In this document: positions 18,817-27,413 of the stretch, piece by piece
Layout: each line of letters starts with the position of its first letter
Position numbering within the stretch: position 1 is the first letter of the stretch
IMG/VR virus record: IMGVR_UViG_3300005549_000026
Span: 1 to 27,451 of that record
Length of the DNA: 27,451 nucleotides
Strand: one strand, 5' to 3'
From: a virus
Notes under the pieces: generated by a model
Databases searched by the model: none
The model's input: only the letters and a program-made list of their open reading frames with translations
Told to the model about the DNA's origin: nothing
Translations under genes and position numbers: made by a program

Positions 18817-21620
18817 CAGGGGTTCATCCGGACGATGCCGGAGAGCTGGGCCTTGAGGAAGTCGCGGGTCTGCTTGGGGTCGTCCGGGTCAAGGCCCAGG
18901 GCGCGCAGGAAGTCGGGGTACGCCGGGTCGCGCTGGTACGCCTCCAGGGCCTCGCGCGACCGGAAGAACGCGGTCGTGTACGGGTGCCACGTGTACCCGG
19001 TCATGTCCACGGTCTTGGGCTCGGCGTTCACGACGGCGCGCAGGGCCGCGGCCTGGTCGTCGCTTCGCCCGCGCGTGGCGGGGCCTCCCCCGACGAGCGT
19101 GCCCATGGTGGCCAGGAACTCGAGCTGGCGCCGGGCCTCGGCCCGCTCGGTGTCGGACGGGCCCACGACCACGCGCCCCTGGATCACGTCCCCGGGCGCC
19201 ACGTTCCCCATGAGCTCGAGCACGTTCCCGACAACGGCCTGCTGGTCGGCGGTGGGGTCCGCCAGGAGGCGCACCAGGGCGCGCTGGGACGTGTGCTCGG
19301 CCTGCTCGCGCGTGACCGGGGACCCGAAGAACGGGTCCAGGCCCGACATCCACGCGGCCGCGTCCTGGTACACCTGGGGCGGGACCTGCGGGTGCTTAAC
19401 GATGAACGGGCTGGCCGCGGTGAAGCTCTCGCGCGCCCGGGGGTCCTGGAACTGCGCGCCCCACTGGACGGCGGCCGCCAGGTCCTCGTTCTGGGCCTCG
19501 GCCCCTTCGATGGCGTCCTCGGCCGTCTTACCGGCCTCTAGGCCGGTCTTGATCTTCTTGCGCTCCGAGGGGAACAGCTGGTCCCCGAGTTCGTCCTTGA
19601 CCTGGCGCAGGGTGGCGCGCGCGGCCGTGTCGAACTGGGCCGGTGACACCTTCGGGTCCGTCAGGACCTTGTTCAACTCGAGGTCGTACCGGTCGCGCAG
19701 GGCCTCGTGCGCCAGCGTTCGCGCCACGATTTGGTCCTGGCTCGCGCCGGCCCCGCCCTGCTCCAGGTCGAAGGCCGCGTCGATGTCCGCGTCCGCCTGG
19801 CGGTACGCGTCCGTCTGGAAGAACCGGGCCCGGGCCGTCACGGCCTCGGCGTTCTGCTCGCGCATGCCCTGGGCCTCGAGCGTGGTCAGGCTGCCCGCGC
19901 GCTCGGCCGAGTCGATGTCCGCGCCCGAGTCCTGGAAGCGCACCATCTGCTGCCGGATCTTGGCCACGGCCTCGTCCCGCTTCCCGCGGCGCTCCGTGCC
20001 GATGGCCCGGATGGTGGCCAGGTCCGCGCGCTCGCGCTCGGCCAGCCACGTGCGGTGCAGGTCCTCCCGGTTCGGGGCGCTCGTCGTGGTCTTCACGTAC
20101 GCCACGAAGTCCTGCTCCAGGCGCCGGCTCAGGTCCACGACCTGGTCATCGATGGACTGTTGCACCTCGGGCGTGAACCCGGACGGCTTGGTCTCGGCGT
20201 ACCGGGCGCGCACGGCCTTGTACGGCCCGGACTCCTCCACGTACTGGCTCACGTCCCGGCGCTGGCGCAGGGCCTCGGTCATCTGGGCGTAGTCCTCGCC
20301 CTTCAGGTCCCCCGAGTTCCAGCTGGCCGCGGCCAGGGACTGGGCCGACTCGAGCTCCCCGTCCGCCATGAGGCCGTTGAACCGGTCCAGGACCTGCGCG
20401 TCGCTGTTGCGCGCGCTCTGCACCTGGTTCGCGTCGTCGATCACGGACTGGGCCACGAAGGCCCCGTTCCCGTCGAAGCGCCCGGTCGGGTCGGCCAGGT
20501 ACCGCTCGGCCAGCTGGCGCGCGACCGCGCCCACGTTGGCCCCGTCCTGCTGGGCCTTCAGGAGCATGGGCATGTATTCGGCCTGGCCCTGCTGCACGGC
20601 CAGGCGGCGCTTGGTGTCCGTCAGTTGGAGCTCGGTTAGGTCCTTCTCGCGAGCGTCCTGCACCACCCGGCGCGTAAGCTCTTGCAGGCGCAGGCCCACG
20701 GGCCCCCGGTCGTCCCCGAGGCGCGTGCCGCCCACCACCAGGTCCTGGGCCGCGTGCACGGCCCGCACGCCCGCGTCCGCGCTCAGGTCGGCCTGGCGCT
20801 GGATGGACAACTCGAGGGCCTTCATGGCCACCCCGCGCGGGTCTAGGACGTTATGCCCGCGCACCTCCTCGGTGAGGAAGTCCGTGATGGGCTGCAGGGT
20901 CTCGGACGTCACGACCGGGTGCTCGGCCAGGATGGCGTCGAACTGGTTCCCGATGTCCGCCGCGAGCGTGTTCTGGTGGTCGATCTCCTGGGCCTGGGCC
21001 CGGGCCAGGGCCGCGTCCGTGCGGAACTTCTCGTCCACCTGGGCCTTCACGCCCAGGGCGGCCTGGCCCCCGAAGAAGTTCTGGATGGCCGGGCTGTCCT
21101 TGACCCGGTCCCACTCCTCTTGGAGGATGGCGTTGATGTCCGGGGCCCCGGTCACGCGCCCGTCCGGGCCGCGCACGGCCGAGACCTCCTGGATGCGCCC
21201 GAGCAGGCTGCGCTGGTACTCGCCAACGATCTGGCGACCGGCCGTGCGCGCGTACCCGACCTGCCAGTTGGGGTCGGCCGGGGCCACGATCTGGCCCGTG
21301 CGCTGCAGGAACGCGAACGCGTCCTTCTGCTTCTGGTCCCGCTCCTTGGGGTCCTTGATCTGGGCCAGGTCGCCCTCCATGTCCTGGACCAGGGCCGGGT
21401 GGTCCAGGGCCCACCGCTCTCCCGCCTGCGCGTCCTTCTCGGCGTCCTTCTGGGCCTTGTCAGCCAGGAACCCGGTGATGGTGCGCGAGAGGGGCGCGAA
21501 GTCGTAGATCGGGAGGTCCAGGGGCGCGGCCGTGACCCCGGTGCCGCCCGTGGGGTTCGCGCTGGGCTGAACCTGGACGGCCTCCTGGAGGGTCTGGACG
21601 GGGCGCCGGGGGCGTGCCAT
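18816..21620 (-). CDS. Internal virion protein C (T7 gp15-like)
   Basis: Predicted 934-residue, almost entirely helical protein (T7 gp15 is 747). The N-terminal region has LDLPIYDFAPLSRTITGFLA, followed by long charged helices (DKAQKDAEKDAQAGERWALD, DPKERDQKQKDAFAFLQRTG). Gene order and helical content match gp15, which with gp14 and gp16 forms the ejected channel. The sequence continues through TPR-like helical repeats to a C-terminus with WHPYTTAFFRSREALEAYQR. ATG 21620 lies 3 bases after the gp14-like stop. Assignment relies on synteny and general features rather than a single motif. Confidence 0.85.
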   Translation of the reverse strand: MARPRRPVQTLQEAVQVQPSANPTGGTGVTAAPLDLPIYDFAPLSRTITGFLADKAQKDAEKDAQAGERWALDHPALVQDMEGDLAQIKDPKERDQKQKDAFAFLQRTGQIVAPADPNWQVGYARTAGRQIVGEYQRSLLGRIQEVSAVRGPDGRVTGAPDINAILQEEWDRVKDSPAIQNFFGGQAALGVKAQVDEKFRTDAALARAQAQEIDHQNTLAADIGNQFDAILAEHPVVTSETLQPITDFLTEEVRGHNVLDPRGVAMKALELSIQRQADLSADAGVRAVHAAQDLVVGGTRLGDDRGPVGLRLQELTRRVVQDAREKDLTELQLTDTKRRLAVQQGQAEYMPMLLKAQQDGANVGAVARQLAERYLADPTGRFDGNGAFVAQSVIDDANQVQSARNSDAQVLDRFNGLMADGELESAQSLAAASWNSGDLKGEDYAQMTEALRQRRDVSQYVEESGPYKAVRARYAETKPSGFTPEVQQSIDDQVVDLSRRLEQDFVAYVKTTTSAPNREDLHRTWLAERERADLATIRAIGTERRGKRDEAVAKIRQQMVRFQDSGADIDSAERAGSLTTLEAQGMREQNAEAVTARARFFQTDAYRQADADIDAAFDLEQGGAGASQDQIVARTLAHEALRDRYDLELNKVLTDPKVSPAQFDTAARATLRQVKDELGDQLFPSERKKIKTGLEAGKTAEDAIEGAEAQNEDLAAAVQWGAQFQDPRARESFTAASPFIVKHPQVPPQVYQDAAAWMSGLDPFFGSPVTREQAEHTSQRALVRLLADPTADQQAVVGNVLELMGNVAPGDVIQGRVVVGPSDTERAEARRQLEFLATMGTLVGGGPATRGRSDDQAAALRAVVNAEPKTVDMTGYTWHPYTTAFFRSREALEAYQRDPAYPDFLRALGLDPDDPKQTRDFLKAQLSGIVRMNP

Positions 21621-21623
21621 GGG

Positions 21624-22142
21624 TTACGCCTGCGGGGCGGTCGGGTACGCCTGGTGCGCGCCCAGGCCGGCCGAGCCCACGGCCAGGCCGGACGCCAGGA
21701 GGCCCAGGCTCGAGTCCAGGGGCCCGATCGAGCGCTGCGGGCGCATGATGAACGTGGCCTCGCGGGCCTGGTTCTTGAGCTGTTGGCTCACGCCCTCCAG
21801 GTTGCCCTGGACGATGCCTACGGACATGAGGCGGGAGCGCTCGAACTGGTCCATGAGGAGGCTCACGCTGGGCCCGCCCGTGCCGGCCTCGAGGGCCTGG
21901 AGCTTGGCCGCGCCCTGGGCCGCGCGCGCCTGGGCCGATACGGCCCGGATGTCCTGGGCGGCCTTGGCGCGCTCCTGGTACTCGCGCTCGCGCAGGGCCG
22001 CGAACGTCTCGAACGCGTGCGCGTGCTCCTGGCCGTACACGAGTTCCTGGTACTTGTTGGTCGCGTTGGAGGCCTGCTGCTGCTGGGCGATGGTGGCGGC
22101 GGTGGCCGCGACGGCAAGGCCGATGGAAACCGGTTCGCAGAT
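21624..22142 (-). CDS. Internal virion protein B (T7 gp14-like), apparent ATC start
   Basis: Predicted 172-residue protein. The N-terminus reads (M)CEPVSIGLAVAATAATIAQQ, a membrane-type helix beginning with the MC(E/D/W)-type start common in gp14 relatives. Helical, charged and Gln/Ala-rich segments follow (EHAHAFETFAALREREYQER, GIVQGNLEGVSQQLKNQARE). T7 gp14 is 196 residues. The codon at the expected start (22142-22140) is ATC, and no ATG, GTG or TTG lies nearby in frame; AGGAG is 10 bases upstream. Other reading: a start at a distant in-frame codon gives an implausible Ser/Thr/Pro-rich extension over the gp13-like gene. The role, by family, is an ejection-channel component in the host outer envelope. 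Confidence 0.85.
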   Translation of the reverse strand: MCEPVSIGLAVAATAATIAQQQQASNATNKYQELVYGQEHAHAFETFAALREREYQERAKAAQDIRAVSAQARAAQGAAKLQALEAGTGGPSVSLLMDQFERSRLMSVGIVQGNLEGVSQQLKNQAREATFIMRPQRSIGPLDSSLGLLASGLAVGSAGLGAHQAYPTAPQA

Positions 22143-22146
22143 TGGA

Positions 22147-22608
22147 CTAACTCTCCTCGTATTCGAAGCGCCAGAAGGGCATGCGCGCGACGCCGTAGGC
22201 CGGCTCGAGCTCGACGAACTCGAACCCGAGCCACCGGAGCCAGCGCATGGCCAGCTCGTTTCGGGCGTCGCAGTAATTGTACAGGTAGGTGTAGGGTCGG
22301 CGGATGCGCGCGAACTCCTCACCCGACCGGCGCACGAACTCGCGCCAGTGCTCGAGAACGCCGTCGCTCCCGAGGAGCCAGGGCGCGCCCACGGTCCCGC
22401 CCATGGGCGTCACGCCGAACATGGCGATCGGGCGCCCGGCCGTGGTGATTGTGTACGGGTCGTCGCACACCTCCAGGGCCCGGCGCAGGGAGGCCGTGGG
22501 CTCGAGCCCGCTCGCGGCCGCCACCTCGTCCCGGTCGGCCTGGCGCAGGTTCGGGCCCAGGCGCTCGGCGTCCTCCGGGCACGACGGGCTCACGATGAGT
22601 CGGTTCAC
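22147..22608 (-). CDS. Internal virion protein A (T7 gp13-like), GNAT-fold
   Basis: Predicted 153-residue protein. It has the layout of gp13-type or GNAT-like phage proteins: RLIVSPSCPEDAERLGPNLR, TITTAGRPIAMFGVTPMGG, VGAPWLLGSDGVLEHWREFV, YTYLYNYCDARNELAMRWLR and WLGFEFVELEPAYGVARMPF, ending in FEYEES. The 'N..D.RN...(I/M)RWL.WLGF' block is the typical C-terminal part of acetyltransferase-like folds, although acetyl-CoA binding residues are not clear. GTG 22608 overlaps the tail tubular B stop (GTGA). It lies between tail tubular B and the gp14-like gene as in T7. Whether it is an enzyme or a structural assembly factor is unknown. Confidence 0.88.
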   Translation of the reverse strand: MNRLIVSPSCPEDAERLGPNLRQADRDEVAAASGLEPTASLRRALEVCDDPYTITTAGRPIAMFGVTPMGGTVGAPWLLGSDGVLEHWREFVRRSGEEFARIRRPYTYLYNYCDARNELAMRWLRWLGFEFVELEPAYGVARMPFWRFEYEES

Positions 22609-25600
22609 ACGAGGCCGGCCCGCTGCCGGTGCAGGACCTCCCAGCGCGCGGACTGGATGTACGAGGGGAAGGGGGTCGAGTTGCGCAGGGTCACGTCGAT
22701 CTCGGTCGAGCGCCCCAGGACCGAGAAGTCCGCGTCGCCCGTGTACAGGTTCAGGGTGCCCTCGAGCAGTAGGCCCGTGCCCAGGCCGGCCGCGCTGAAC
22801 TCCTCGCTCGTGGGGTCGCGCAGGTCCACGGCCACGTCGCACGCCAGGAAGGCCGTGTCGGCCAGGTACAGGGCCAGGCGCTGGACGTCGATCGGGCGAT
22901 TCATGCGCGGGACCAGGCCCCCGCGCGGGTTCTGATCCTGGATCACGGGCTCGGTCAGGGTGACGGCCAGGTCGTACGACTCGCCCACGAACAGCTCGTT
23001 CGCGGAGTAGTCCCCGAGCAGGACGAGCGTGGTGGACGTCTCCGCGATGATGGGGATCAGGAGGCCCGTGGCCGCGTCCACCACCTCCATGTCGCCCACG
23101 ATCGTGTACGGGAGGGTCAGGGTGGTCTTGTTGGTGCCGCCGTCGAAGGCCACGGTCAGCTGGTCCGCGGTCAGGCGCCGGTCCAGGTGCGTGATGGGGC
23201 GCCCGCCCTCGACCGTGGACGTGTCGGTCAGGACCGACTCCAGGAACCAGCCCTCGGGCCGCTCGTTGATGAGCACCAGGTCCGAGTCCAGGAAGCCCAT
23301 GCCGCGCACGGCCGTGTCCTCCTGGAACACCCACCGGTGCAGGGCCGACTGCAGGCGGTTCTCCTGGTCGTCCTGGAAGGTCTGGTGCATGTACAGGACC
23401 TCCGGGTCGGCCGCGCGGGCCACGGTCAGACCCACCAGGCTAGAGTGCGCGAGCTCGAGCGCGTCGCCCGCGATGTACCGGGGGGCCTGCACGGTCAGGT
23501 CGTCGAACCGGAAGTTGATGTCGTCCTGGAGAAGGCTGATCTCCATCAGGCCCGAGAACGCGTCGTTCGCGCGCGCGAACACGGCCCCGCGCCCGGTGTC
23601 CACGGGACGGACCTGGGTCAGGTTCTCGTGCGCGCGCACGGGCGCGAGCTGGGCCGAGGCCGCGGTCAGGGTGGGCTCCCCGAGCAGCTGGTACTGGTGC
23701 CGGTCGCTGAAGAGGACCAGGCTGTCCGCGGTGGTGACCGCGTTCCGGAAGACGACGGCGTCCTTGGCCGCGGCGCTCACGTCGATGGGGTCCGTGTCCA
23801 CGAGGTCTAGGACCGTCGTGCGCCAGAAGTTGAAGACCTCCCCGGCCTCGGACAGGATCACGTCGTCGTCCGCCAGGAACCCGAGGCGCCCGCGGTACAG
23901 GAACAGGTCCCGGATCCGCTGGCCGACGAAGGACGGCACGGGGTTGCTGGTCTCGTCCCCAACTAGCTTGTCGTCCCAGTCCACCTCGGACAGGTCGAAG
24001 TAGATGGCGTTGGCGAGGCCCGTGAACGTGCCCGCGGCGTCGTCCTGCTGGCGGGTCAGGGCCAGGGGCAGGGTGCCCGCGTCCAGGCGGAACAGCTGGC
24101 CGCCGGGCGAAGTGTCGCGCGTCCCGGGGCGCAGGGTCTCGGCCCACGTGCCGGCCCCGAGGGCCCCGCTCGCGGCCGTGTCGGCCGCGAACTTGACGTA
24201 GTAGTCGTCGGCCGTGCGCTCGGGGTTCCCGGTGATGACGACGATGCGGTCGGCCTCGAAGTTGAGCGGCAGGTCCGTGAACTTCGAGATGGCGCTCCCG
24301 AAGAAGAGCGTGCCGTAGTTGCTCTGCGAAACGGCCACCATGCTGGTGTCCCCGCGCGAGTCGCTCACGGACAGGGCGATAACGCCGTTGTTGATCGTCA
24401 GGCTCGTGTGGCGCACGCGAACGACCGACCCGATGCGGGCGGCCACGAGGTCCGCGTCCGCGTCGATCAGGGCGCGCAGTCCCTCGGCGATGTCGTCGTC
24501 GGTCTGGAGGCCGCCCGGGCCGGCGCCCGTCGTGAACGTGAAGGACACGTCCGAGTTCACGCCGGCCGTGAGCTTCGACACCTTCACGGTGTAGTTGACG
24601 TCCGCCAGGCCGCCCTGTCGCACCCAGAAGTAACACCGCAGGTCCTGGTCGGCCGTGTCGGGCGTGTCCATGGCGGCCACGACCTCGGTGTTCAGGATCA
24701 GCGTGGTGTCCGCGATCGTGAGGGCCCGGAAGAGGTCCGGCTCGGGGAAGACGTAGTCGGGCACGGGCGACGCGGCCCGCTCGACGTCGTGCACGCGGCA
24801 CCCGAAGAGCAGGGCGCGCTTGTTGGCGGGCGACGCGCCATTCGTATGGAAGCGGATCCGGACGCGCCGGGCCTCGTTCTTCAGGATCGTGTCCGGCACC
24901 GGGAAGTCGGCCGTGTTCGCGGGCACCATGACCGAGCACCGGTACCACCCGTCGTCGTGGGCCTCGACCGTGGCCACGGGCGTCGAGTTCCCGAAGCTGC
25001 CGACGGTGGTGATGAGCGCGCCCACGGTCACGACCCCGTTCGAGTCGATGTCGAAGCGCGCGCCCGCGGTCTCGTCGAACGCGGAGTCCGCGAGGACGAG
25101 TTCCACGTCGCTTATGGCGCTCGAGCTCTTCTTGACGAAGACCGACGCGATGTTGTACTGCGAGAAGACCCCGAACGTCTGCCAGATATCGGACACGCTG
25201 GCGACGGCCCCGTTCCCGACCTCGGCCACGGTGTCCGCGGTCACGGCCGTGAGGCTCTCGCGCCGGCCGAACCCGAAGGGCCCGCGCCCGGACAGGTAGC
25301 TGGTGACGCTGTTGGCGGCGACCGTGAGCCAATCCCCGGCCCCGATCACGAAGTCCTCGTCCTGGTCCACGATGCCCCCGGACGTGCGCGGGTCCAGGTA
25401 AGCGATGGGCGCGCCGTCGGTCTCCTCGCCCCGGCCGGCCACGGTCACCGCGCCGTTCAGGCGCACCGGGAACTCGCGCCCGTCGATGGCCGAGAACACG
25501 CGCACGCGGCGCTCGCCCAGGAGGACCGCGTACCGCTCGACGGCGTCGCGGTTGATGAAATGCGTGTTGCGCACGGACTCGCGGCCCGTGAACAGGCGCG

Positions 25601-25754
25601 CCAGGTGGCGTGAGCCCTTGCGCTTGGCCAGGCCGTTCACTACGTGCACGAGGCCGTTGTCGAGGGCCGTGACCTGCCCGGGCTGTCTGTTGGCCGCGGG
25701 TTGCTGGCTCACGCCGCCCAGGAGGTTCTGGACCGCGATCTCGGTCAGGGGCAT
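22605..25754 (-). CDS. Tail tubular protein B (T7 gp12-like) with inserted domain
   Basis: Predicted 1049-residue nozzle protein of the tail tip; T7 gp12 is 794. The N-terminus is diagnostic: VQNLLGGVSQQPAANRQPGQ, then LAKRKGSRHLARLF. The core resumes at FRALTIADTTLILN (about 342) and continues to the end with typical strands (RGRLGFLADDDVILSEAGEV, TADSLVLFSDRHQYQLLGEP). Between about 125 and 338 is a segment not needed in T7, with TFGVFSQYNIASVFVKKSSS, ARFDIDSNGVVTVGALI, AHDDGWYRCSVMVPANT and RALLFGCRVHDVE. This resembles carbohydrate-binding jelly-roll modules in phage tails. ATG 25754 is 3 bases after the tail tubular A stop. Confidence 0.93.
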   Translation of the reverse strand: MPLTEIAVQNLLGGVSQQPAANRQPGQVTALDNGLVHVVNGLAKRKGSRHLARLFTGRESVRNTHFINRDAVERYAVLLGERRVRVFSAIDGREFPVRLNGAVTVAGRGEETDGAPIAYLDPRTSGGIVDQDEDFVIGAGDWLTVAANSVTSYLSGRGPFGFGRRESLTAVTADTVAEVGNGAVASVSDIWQTFGVFSQYNIASVFVKKSSSAISDVELVLADSAFDETAGARFDIDSNGVVTVGALITTVGSFGNSTPVATVEAHDDGWYRCSVMVPANTADFPVPDTILKNEARRVRIRFHTNGASPANKRALLFGCRVHDVERAASPVPDYVFPEPDLFRALTIADTTLILNTEVVAAMDTPDTADQDLRCYFWVRQGGLADVNYTVKVSKLTAGVNSDVSFTFTTGAGPGGLQTDDDIAEGLRALIDADADLVAARIGSVVRVRHTSLTINNGVIALSVSDSRGDTSMVAVSQSNYGTLFFGSAISKFTDLPLNFEADRIVVITGNPERTADDYYVKFAADTAASGALGAGTWAETLRPGTRDTSPGGQLFRLDAGTLPLALTRQQDDAAGTFTGLANAIYFDLSEVDWDDKLVGDETSNPVPSFVGQRIRDLFLYRGRLGFLADDDVILSEAGEVFNFWRTTVLDLVDTDPIDVSAAAKDAVVFRNAVTTADSLVLFSDRHQYQLLGEPTLTAASAQLAPVRAHENLTQVRPVDTGRGAVFARANDAFSGLMEISLLQDDINFRFDDLTVQAPRYIAGDALELAHSSLVGLTVARAADPEVLYMHQTFQDDQENRLQSALHRWVFQEDTAVRGMGFLDSDLVLINERPEGWFLESVLTDTSTVEGGRPITHLDRRLTADQLTVAFDGGTNKTTLTLPYTIVGDMEVVDAATGLLIPIIAETSTTLVLLGDYSANELFVGESYDLAVTLTEPVIQDQNPRGGLVPRMNRPIDVQRLALYLADTAFLACDVAVDLRDPTSEEFSAAGLGTGLLLEGTLNLYTGDADFSVLGRSTEIDVTLRNSTPFPSYIQSARWEVLHRQRAGLV

Positions 25755-25757
25755 GGC

Positions 25758-26399
25758 CTAGTACCGGCGGCGCAGGATGTTCCGGGCCACGTCCGTGTTG
25801 CGCGCGTTGGCCTGGCTCGTGCCGAGCTCCTCGCGCGCCAGCACCTGCAGCGCGCGGGCCTCGTCGTCCATGCTGAACCGGTACAGGGCCGGGTCCCCGA
25901 GGATGCGCGCCTGCACGTTGCGCCCGGCCCGGACCATGACGTAGTGCCGGAACGAGTCCGGGGTCTCGTCGAAGTCCAGGAGGCGCACGAGGTCCACGCG
26001 GACCTCGGCGAAGCGCGAGAGGTCGAAGGGGTCCTCGTCCCGCGCCTGCGCGCTCTTGTCCCACAGGCACCGCCCGTCGGTCGGGTGCGTGCGGATGATG
26101 AACTCGGTGTTGAACCAGAAGCTGGTCGTGCCCCACGGCCCGCGCCGGGGCGTCTCCACGCGCGCCACGTCGTCCGTGACGGGCACGCGGTCGCTCACGT
26201 TCTTCGGGAGCTGCACGGCCCGCTCGATGTTGAAGAACCAACCCTGGTCCTGGACCTGGCGGTTCACCGTCTCGATCTCCTGGAGCGCGAAGGCCGCGTC
26301 CGGGGCCAGGTTGGCCGGGTCCAAGCTGGACACGGGGCGCCGGCCCAGCATACGCAGGATGCTGTTGACCGCTTCGAGCGTGGTGAGGACGGACGCCAT
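25758..26399 (-). CDS. Tail tubular protein A (T7 gp11-like)
   Basis: Predicted 213-residue adaptor between portal and nozzle (T7 gp11 is 196). Diagnostic N-terminus: LTTLEAVNSILRMLGRRPVS, then ALQEIETVNRQVQDQGWFFN (the V-Q-x2-GWxFN motif). The later part has DRCLW-like GRCLWDKSAQ and YVMVRAGRNVQARILGDPAL. The size and motifs match gp11 family members, and the gene is followed by the gp12-like gene. The start ATG 26399 lies 19 bases downstream of the hairpin terminator at 26419-26450. No strong Shine-Dalgarno is seen, so initiation may depend on local structure. Confidence 0.95.
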   Translation of the reverse strand: MASVLTTLEAVNSILRMLGRRPVSSLDPANLAPDAAFALQEIETVNRQVQDQGWFFNIERAVQLPKNVSDRVPVTDDVARVETPRRGPWGTTSFWFNTEFIIRTHPTDGRCLWDKSAQARDEDPFDLSRFAEVRVDLVRLLDFDETPDSFRHYVMVRAGRNVQARILGDPALYRFSMDDEARALQVLAREELGTSQANARNTDVARNILRRRY

Positions 26400-26418
26400 G
26401 GTGTGTTCAGTTGAAGGT

Positions 26419-26450
26419 GCCCTCCCCCGGATGGCGGTCCGAGGGAGGGC
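26419..26450 (-). terminator. Strong hairpin after the capsid gene (T-phi-like position)
   Basis: On the minus strand GCCCTCCCTCGG pairs with CCGGGGGAGGGC: 12 bp with one mismatch and an 8-base loop (26419-26450). It lies between the capsid stop (26466) and tail tubular A (26399), the position of the T7 T-phi terminator, which lets capsid mRNA exceed the downstream genes. The tail after the hairpin (ACCTTCAACTG) is not U-rich, so read-through is expected. Confidence 0.7.
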
Positions 26451-26465
26451 GGGGAGAGTTAACCG

Positions 26466-27413
26466 TTAAACATCGGTAATTTCGATGCACGCCTCAGGGC
26501 GCAGCCACGAGATACCGCACAGCTTCTTGGCGACGATCAGGGTCGATTGGTGCTCGATCCGGTAGTCCGACTCGAGGCTCATGCCGAGCATGTCCACGGA
26601 ACCCACCCCGCTCGCGTGGAGCGCGAGGGCGACCGTGTTCTCGTAGTGACCCGCCGTGACCGCGCCGCCACCGTTGGCGGTCGCGGGCGCCGTGCCGCCC
26701 GAGAAGATGTTCAGCGTGCCCGAGCGGTTGGCGGCCGAGAGGTCGCCGAGGCCGGTCGCGTTGTCCGCCGACTTCAGGCGGGCCGAGATATGCAGCTGGA
26801 ACCCAGCCACACGCTCGACCGTTCCGGCCGCGAAGTCCCCGTTCTTGCCGGCCACCCAGTCACGGTTCACCAGGTCGGTCTGCTGAGCGAGGTTGCTGTA
26901 GCACTCCGGCGTGATGATGACGTGGCGGTCCGACTGCGGGACGAACTTGGCGTCGAACGCGCGCTTGAGGCGGAACAGGGTCGCGACGGCCGAGGCGCCG
27001 TTGCTGTTCCAGTCCGCGTCCACGACGCGCGTGCCCGCCCGGTCGTTGTCCGGGCCCGTGGCCGTGATGAGGGTGGCGGAGCGGGCCCCGTTCGCCAGCA
27101 TCAGGAGCGCACGAATGTCGTACTCCTCGGCCACGCCCTTGCCGAGTTCGGCGGCGTGTCCCGAGCGGACGTCGTACTGAGCGCGCAGTTCGTCGAACTC
27201 CGCGATCATGGTGGCCGAGATGATCGGGCCGTCCAGGAACACTTCCTTCTCGTTCGACTTGATCCGGTTCAGGAACGCGGAGTCTTGGAGGAGGTTCGTG
27301 ATGTTGCCCGAGGTGTCGGGCAGGAGACCGGCCGCGCCGGCGCGACCCGTCACCAGGAACTGTCCGGACTTCGCACCGCGCGGAAGCATGCGGTGGGAAA
27401 TCAGGGCGGACAT
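26466..27413 (-). CDS. Major capsid protein (T7 gp10-like), short N-terminus
   Basis: Predicted 315-residue capsid subunit. Recognisable blocks: GAKSGQFLVTGRAGAAGL (matching the GKSAQFPVxGRA element), IKSNEKEVFLDGPIISATMI, AEFDELRAQYDVRSGHAAEL, GVAEEYDIRALLMLANGAR, FVPQSDRHVIITPECYSNLA and the ending GISWLRPEACIEITDV. T7 gp10A is 344 residues. Here the ATG start at 27413 leaves only about 10 residues before the first conserved block, so the N-arm of about 45-50 residues is absent. All three frames stop within 40 bases upstream. The Shine-Dalgarno GGGAAG is 15 bases from the ATG. It builds the icosahedral shell. Confidence 0.95.
   Translation of the reverse strand: MSALISHRMLPRGAKSGQFLVTGRAGAAGLLPDTSGNITNLLQDSAFLNRIKSNEKEVFLDGPIISATMIAEFDELRAQYDVRSGHAAELGKGVAEEYDIRALLMLANGARSATLITATGPDNDRAGTRVVDADWNSNGASAVATLFRLKRAFDAKFVPQSDRHVIITPECYSNLAQQTDLVNRDWVAGKNGDFAAGTVERVAGFQLHISARLKSADNATGLGDLSAANRSGTLNIFSGGTAPATANGGGAVTAGHYENTVALALHASGVGSVDMLGMSLESDYRIEHQSTLIVAKKLCGISWLRPEACIEITDV

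Noticed and set aside
16021-20292. A very long plus-strand open frame (over 1400 codons) opposite the gp15- and gp16-like genes
   Set aside because: It is antisense to two well-supported virion genes and its translation is His/Arg/Gly/Leu/Val-rich, the typical shadow of GC-rich codons. It has no recognisable domain.
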